From Lunularia cruciata (lineage: Eukaryota; Streptophyta; Marchantiopsida; Lunulariales; Lunulariaceae): DNA of 64,000 nt. Made by a program: the position numbers and the translations under genes. This document shows, piece by piece, positions 58,536 through 64,000 of the stretch; the first letter of the stretch is position 1, and every line of letters begins with the position of its first letter. The stretch spans positions 41,888,243 through 41,952,242 of the forward strand of contig OX419761.1 of the NCBI GenBank assembly GCA_948567375.1, read 5' to 3'. The notes below the pieces were generated by a model, which ran no database searches, had not been told where the DNA came from, and worked only from the letters and a program-made list of their open reading frames with translations.

Positions 58536-59214
58536 TGTGAGCCGGCCTGTCTCTCACTCAGGATGAACCTCTGATGGCTATTATGGTAGCGCACCATGGA
58601 CTAAGAAGGCAAGGAACCCCAACTCCATCATACTCCTCCAAGGCTAACACTCCAAGACTCAAGACATTGCTCACTAGAGAACTCAATGAGAGAGAGATAG
58701 TTGCAAATGAAAGGATGATGAGTACCTCCTCACTCCTTGTTTATATACTTGTGAAATAGTTACGTACCAAAGTTACTAATTACCGTAGTAACTCAAGTTA
58801 CTAGACTAAAAGTCAAGTAAAGTCAAAAAGTAGAAAGGAATATCCATTCACATGGGCATATTCCCCTTATCTTGACCCAACCACTAAAGCAAGGATTCCT
58901 TCACATGGGCTATCCTTGGACTAAAGAAGAATCCAAAACAAAAAGGCTTGCGGGCCCAAGAGTTCTCAACTCTTTCCCCAAAGCCAAACACCTAGGAATA
59001 ATACCAAGTCAACACACTAAAATCCAAAATAGTGGTGCTCATCTTTTCTACTTCCTCTAAAGTAAGGTCCCATCTATCTTAGCTATGACTAACTTTAGCT
59101 AACCATGACTAATATAGAACCATCCTTTATCTCTATATAAATAATATCTCTTAAGTACTTGTAATACCAAGCTAAATATCACAATACCACACACATGCAC
59201 AAATGGGTGTTACA
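58536..59214 (-). repeat. Detached LTR, family G, copy 2
   Basis: Reverse-orientation match of 40521-41212, from TGTGAGCCGG to GGGTGTTACA in plus reading. It abuts the chromovirus F2 LTR on the right (59215), but the left flank is not chromovirus LTR, so the LTR it landed in has lost its other part. The flanks AGGCC and GAGCC are not a clear duplication. Confidence 0.78.
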
Positions 59215-59472
59215 GAGCCGCTTTCTTAGAGTGCAAGTCAAGTTAACCAGGAAGCTTCTCAAGAAGCTTCCTTCTAGAAGCCGCCTACTTGGCGTGCAAG
59301 CAAAGCTAGTTGGAAGCTTCTAAAAGTTTTCATCTAGAAGCTACCTGCTTGGGGTGCAAGTTAAGCTAGTTGGGAAGCTTCCTAGATGCTTCTAGAATAT
59401 TTTGGGCTAATTTGGCTCATTCTCTACTTCATTAGCCTTATTAACTATGTCGCTAAACTCCATATTGTTACA
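59215..59472 (-). repeat. Chromovirus F2 3' LTR, partial, with heat-shock-element-like units
   Basis: 258 bp aligning with 45123-45380 of F1, ending TTGTTACA. It keeps the tandem units with GAAGCTTC at 59251, 59263, 59323 and 59374 and the combination TTCTAGAA at 59272-59279. The TATA-containing half seen in F1 is missing, replaced by the family G LTR. Confidence 0.78.
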
Positions 59473-62400
59473 TATTCCTCCATTGCTAGTTGGTGACCCC
59501 CTCCTCGCCATTGAAGCTTCAAACTCCTGGAAGGCAATCTATGCATTCTAAAGGTGAGAAAGAGGTTCCCATGTGACATCATGAAGGGGATACCCTTTCC
59601 AAAGGACCTTGTACTCTATATGTTGTCGATGTTCTTGTTGAATGTGACGACGTGCAAAGATCTAATCAACTTTGTACTCCTCATGATCATTGATAGGGAT
59701 AAGAGGAAGAAGAGGTTGGACATGAGAGGAAAAGGAAGATGGGTTAGGAACAAAGGGCTTTTAACTTGGAAATGTGAAAGACAGGGTGGATGCACATATG
59801 ACAAGGTAAGGCAAGTTGATAAGCAGCAAGGGAGATGATTTGGGTGATATCAAAGGGTCGTATTCAATTAGAGGTACGTTTACAAACTTGGGTATCAAGT
59901 GGGAGGGGTAGGTTACTAGAGTAGAACATGACTTTATCACCAACTTCAAAGGTAAGATCACGATGATGGTGGTCCACTTATTGTTTTTGACGATCTTGAG
60001 CAACAAGGAGATGAGATTTGGCTTGTTGGAAGATTGAGATATGGTGGTCAAGAAGGTTGAAGTATGAGGGACCTGAGATGGAGGAGGAACAAGCAAAGAA
60101 TTTGGAACAAGCAAAACTTAGCCAAAACTGAGAAAGAAAGGAGAAAATCCGGTGCTTGCTTGTTTGGAATTATTGTAGGCAAAATTTTGCAGCTGCAAGA
60201 CATTCATCTCAATTGGTATGGTAGACATTGACAAAGGCATGCAACATATCCTACACGGTACAATTTGCATGTTTGGTTTGTCCATCAGTTTGAGGGTGAT
60301 AGGCCATGGACAAAGCAAGCTTGGTGCCGAGTATCTGGAAGAGTGCTTGCCAAAACTTCCTGGTGAATCAAGGATCACGGTTGGAGATGAGTACAAGTGG
60401 CATCCCATGATGCTTGAAGATATTGTCAAGGTAGATTTGCATTAAGGTTGGAGCATCCATGGTATCAAAGGTTGGTGCCAAGTAGATTTTCTTACTAAGC
60501 TTATCCACAAACACCATGATTGGTGTGTGTGTCCTTGCTTTGTCTTGGGCAAGGATGTGATGAGATCCAAGCTCACATGTTCTTATCAAGCGGATGGAAT
60601 GGTGAGTGGTTGAAGGAGTCTACTTGGCTTATGGTTGCTTGCCTTGTTACGTTGGTAGCTCTCACACGATCAGACAAACTCTTGAACATCTCATGTCATG
60701 TTAGGCCACCACCATTGGTGTTGGAGGGTACCCAAGTTCTTGTCCACACCCATGTGACCAACTATGGTAAATCATGGGCTTCTTGAAGGTGCACAAGTTG
60801 GAGATCACCTTTGGTTAGAACAAAGATCCAATCCTCATGGAATAGAAGGCCTTCCTTGAAGGAGAAGGTGTTATACTCCTTGTCACATGCTGTAAGATAC
60901 CCATGTACCAATTGGAAGAAGGGATCTTGTTGTAGAGTTGATCTTAACTTGTGTGAGACCTTGGGATCAATTGACACCGTTGTAATTGTTGTTGTGAAGA
61001 AAAGAGGAGACTTCAAATCTGGTTGTCGTGATAGAGCATCAAGGATGACATGGAACCAACCTGGTTTGTACTCAAGTTTGATATCAAACAATTGGAATTG
61101 TTCCTCCCATCAATGATGTTGACTCTTCATGTGTTCCAAGTGTAAGGTTTGCAATAATGGTTTGTGATCAATTTGCATGATCACTTGCTTCCCCAAGAGA
61201 TAATGTCTCCATACCTTGGTGGCATATACCATTGCAAGTTGTTCTTGATCCCAAGTGGAGTAATTTCTTTCAGCTATATTTAGTTGGTGAGACACAAAGG
61301 AAACGAGATGTAATCCATCTGGGAATTCTTGTTGCAACACGGCTCTAATTGCAAAGTTAGAAGTATCAAAATCAACCACATAGGGTAGCTGAGGATCATA
61401 TGGTTGAAGAATGGGCCTTGAAGAAACCATGTCTTTCAACTTCTAGAATGCTTCTTTGTGCTTGGTGGTCCATTGGAAGCTCAAGTTCTTCCTCAAGAGG
61501 TCAGTCAATGTTGCAACCATATGAGCATAATAATAGATGAATCATTGGCAAAAACTGGCCAATCCATTAAATACCTATACTTTTGTAGCATCCTTTGGAG
61601 TAGGTTGATTAGTAATGACCTTGATTTTCTCCTCTTCCATCTTGATCCCCTCCAATGAGATCTTGTGACCCAAGAAGGTAACTTCCTTTTGCCAAAAGGT
61701 ACACTTTGACTTCTTATAGTAAAATTTCCATTGTCATAGTTATCTTAGGACTTCACGCACATGATTCATGTGGTCTGCCTTTGTCTTGCTATAGATTTAG
61801 ATATCATCCAAGAACACCACCACATACCAATCCAATAGTCCATCCAACACCCAATACATCTAATCCATGAAGACCACTGGAGCATTAATGAGCCCAAAAG
61901 GTAGAACTCTCCACTCAAAATACCCATACCTTGTACAAAAGGCAGTCTTTTGCACACCCTTCCTTTCAATGTGTATTTGCCAATAGCCGTTGCAAAGATC
62001 CAACTTGGAAAATTATCGTGCTCCACTCAATTGATCAAGCAAGTCATCAATTTGATGCAAGGGATATGCGTTCTTCATTGTTTGCTTATTGAGCCCATGG
62101 TAATCAATATGGAAATGAAGTCCTCTATCTTTCTTCAAAACAAATAGTACCGGTGCTCCCCAAGGAGAGGTGCTATGTCATATGAATTTTTTCTCTTTCT
62201 TTCTCTGTAAGTGTTGTTTGAAACTCCTCCAACTCCTTTAGTGAGAGCCAATAGATTGGTCTAATCATTGGAGTACTCCTTGGTAATAACTCAGTCTTGA
62301 AGAGCATACCATGATTGGAAGGTAATCCTTTTGGTAGATCATCCAAAAACATGTCCACAAACTCCTGAACTATCTGATCAACCATTGCTTGATGAGGCTC

Positions 62401-64000
62401 TTGGCACTCCTCAGATTGTCCTTGTGCAATCGGCTTGATATACACCACAAGAATAGACTTATCTTCCACCAAAGCTTGCTCTATGGTTGCTTCACTAACA
62501 AACTTCCCATCTAGGGGTTTATCTTTCTTCAAAGCTTTCTCCATGGCTACTTTCCTGGTAAAATTCCCATCTTGGGACTCATCTCCCTTGAAGGCTTGCT
62601 CTATGGCTACCTTTTCAACAAAATTATCATCTTGGGATTGACTATTTTTAAGTGTCTTACTCAGAGGTGCCAGACAATCTAATCAGAAATTCCTACCTTG
62701 GTGCTATAATTGAATTTGTTACTGGGTCCGATCAAATTGAACCTTATGACATTCAAGCCAAGGTAGTCCTAGAATGACATCATAGTGTAGAGGTGCCACT
62801 ACAAACCTCATACACTCTAAATAATCCTTCCCAATCTTGAAGGTAACAAGATGCAAGGTACGGAATGTAGAACCCTTTCTACCATCCACCATCATCAATC
62901 TACAAATTATTGGCTTCATAGGAATACCCAATTCCTTTGCTACTTGCATAGATATGCAATTCTTTGAACTTCTTGAATCAACCAAAATCCTACAACCCCA
63001 ATTAGATATCGTACCTTGCAAATGAAGCAAACTTGTATAGGTCAAACCTTCAATTTTATTGAAACTAATCAAGCTCCCAATAGATGGCTTGAAATATCCT
63101 ATTGGGATTTCTTTTTTCTTTGATCATTCCGCTCCACAAACTCCATCTGGGCAGCTTGTCAAGGTTACCCATTCTTGAGTGGACATTCAACAATGTGATG
63201 TCCTAATTGGTGATAATAAAAATAACCACCATTTTGATGCACTTTCTCTCTATCTATAGTGCCAAATAGTCTCTGTTGAATGGCATCATTCTCCATTGGT
63301 GCTGGCTCTTACACCTATATGTAGTGTATTGGTAGGTTTTGTGGATGTCAAGGTCAAGACCAAGTTGTTGCAACCAAGGAATCAAAACATTTGGCCAACC
63401 GCATGGTTTTTTCCAAGTGTTGTGGCTCTTGCATGGTTACCTCTAATTTTGTTCTTGACTTCAAGCCCCTCAAAAATCAATCTAGAGCTTCACCTTCTAA
63501 TATATCTGGAATTTGCATGATAATGTTTTGGAACTGTGTGATGTAATTTCTTATAGAGCCAATCTGTATCAACTCTACCAACCTATCCTGTGCAACTCAT
63601 GTAGCATTTATAGCTTGGAACCAACTAATTATTACACTCTTGAATTTTGCCCATGTCAAGATTGGTGCAAAAATTTGTTGTTCAACTTGTTCCACTTGGA
63701 ATCTCCACCATAGCTTTGCTACTCTATCCAATTGGCTAGAAGCCAAGAGAATCTGTTTTTGCTCGTCTTGCAGATTGGTAGCTTCAAAATAACATTCACA
63801 ATCAAACACAAAATTCTTGATTGCACCCGGGAGATTCTTGCCTTCAAATACCTTGGGTTTAGGGAGTCTGATTCTATATTCTCCTTCTCAAATTGGTACT
63901 CTCTCTATGTACTCGTGTTGTTGAAGATCTTGTTCATCCAACAATCAAATAAGGTGCTCGATTTTTTATTGCATAGCAAGGATAACATCAAGCATTGCTG
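59473..64000 (-). pseudogene. Chromovirus F2 gag-pol (Ty3/gypsy), runs off the window
   Basis: Minus strand, high to low: gag (KLWWRFQVEQVEQQ, WAKFKSVIISWF, 63720-63610), a decayed zinc-knuckle region near 63200, protease (about 63072-62719, ILVDSRSSKNCI with DSR in place of DSG; VILGLPWLECH), linker, reverse transcriptase with VVVFLDDI near 61815, RNase H (YDPQLPYVVDFDTSNFAIRA near 61400; QIDHKPLLQTLHLEHMK near 61150), integrase (about 60750-59800, e.g. VFVDKLSKKIYLAP) and a chromodomain remnant (IEYKVLWKGYPLHDVTWEP near 59600). Same family as F1 and more complete, but with stops and a changed protease site. The 5' LTR lies beyond 64000. Confidence 0.87.

Overview
This is nuclear DNA from a land plant with a large, transposon-dominated genome. 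The evidence is a pair of intact two-exon root-cap family genes (Root_cap domain), plant-type Ty1/copia and chromodomain Ty3/gypsy retrotransposons with a tRNA-Met primer site, non-LTR reverse transcriptases, and decay that often turns CAG codons into TAG, as expected from plant CHG methylation. The exact group cannot be fixed from the sequence; a non-seed plant or gymnosperm would fit. There are no rRNA, tRNA, organellar or bacterial genes that I can support.

Layout. 1-9060: decayed repeats, namely two copies of a coiled-coil-encoding repeat, pieces of a minus-strand copia element, and an unassigned insert with a degenerate plus-strand reading frame. 9061-16954: low-copy DNA around root-cap gene 1 (12341-13550, plus), including a double hairpin at 13781-13866 and a non-LTR retrotransposon 3' remnant at 15697-15800. 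16955-48008: one 31-kb stack of nested transposons. 48009-53760: low-copy DNA around root-cap gene 2 (50039-48818, minus). 53770-64000: a second non-LTR element, a fourth coiled-coil repeat, a detached LTR and a chromovirus that runs off the window.

The stack can be read as layers. Copia A is the base. Into it went coiled-coil element II (18863-28553, 5-bp duplication GCATT), which itself received copia B (22844-28266, duplication TCTGG). Gypsy D (29948-36253, duplication ATAAT/ATAAC) split the copia A reverse transcriptase. A non-LTR element split the copia A 3' LTR; that element was then interrupted by coiled-coil element III (40089-44488, duplication TGTAG, itself carrying an LTR insertion) and by chromovirus F1. 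With the stack removed, the two root-cap genes are a convergent pair with about 4.2 kb between their stop codons.

The two root-cap genes have identical exon lengths (262 + 782 bp), the same splice phase, 347 residues each and similar distal upstream sequence, so they look like an inverted duplication that kept both copies working. The most novel material is the coiled-coil element family: two copies have precise TG-type outer ends and 5-bp target duplications, but I see no terminal repeats and no polymerase or integrase in them. They look like non-autonomous elements or giant solo LTRs that carry their own gene.
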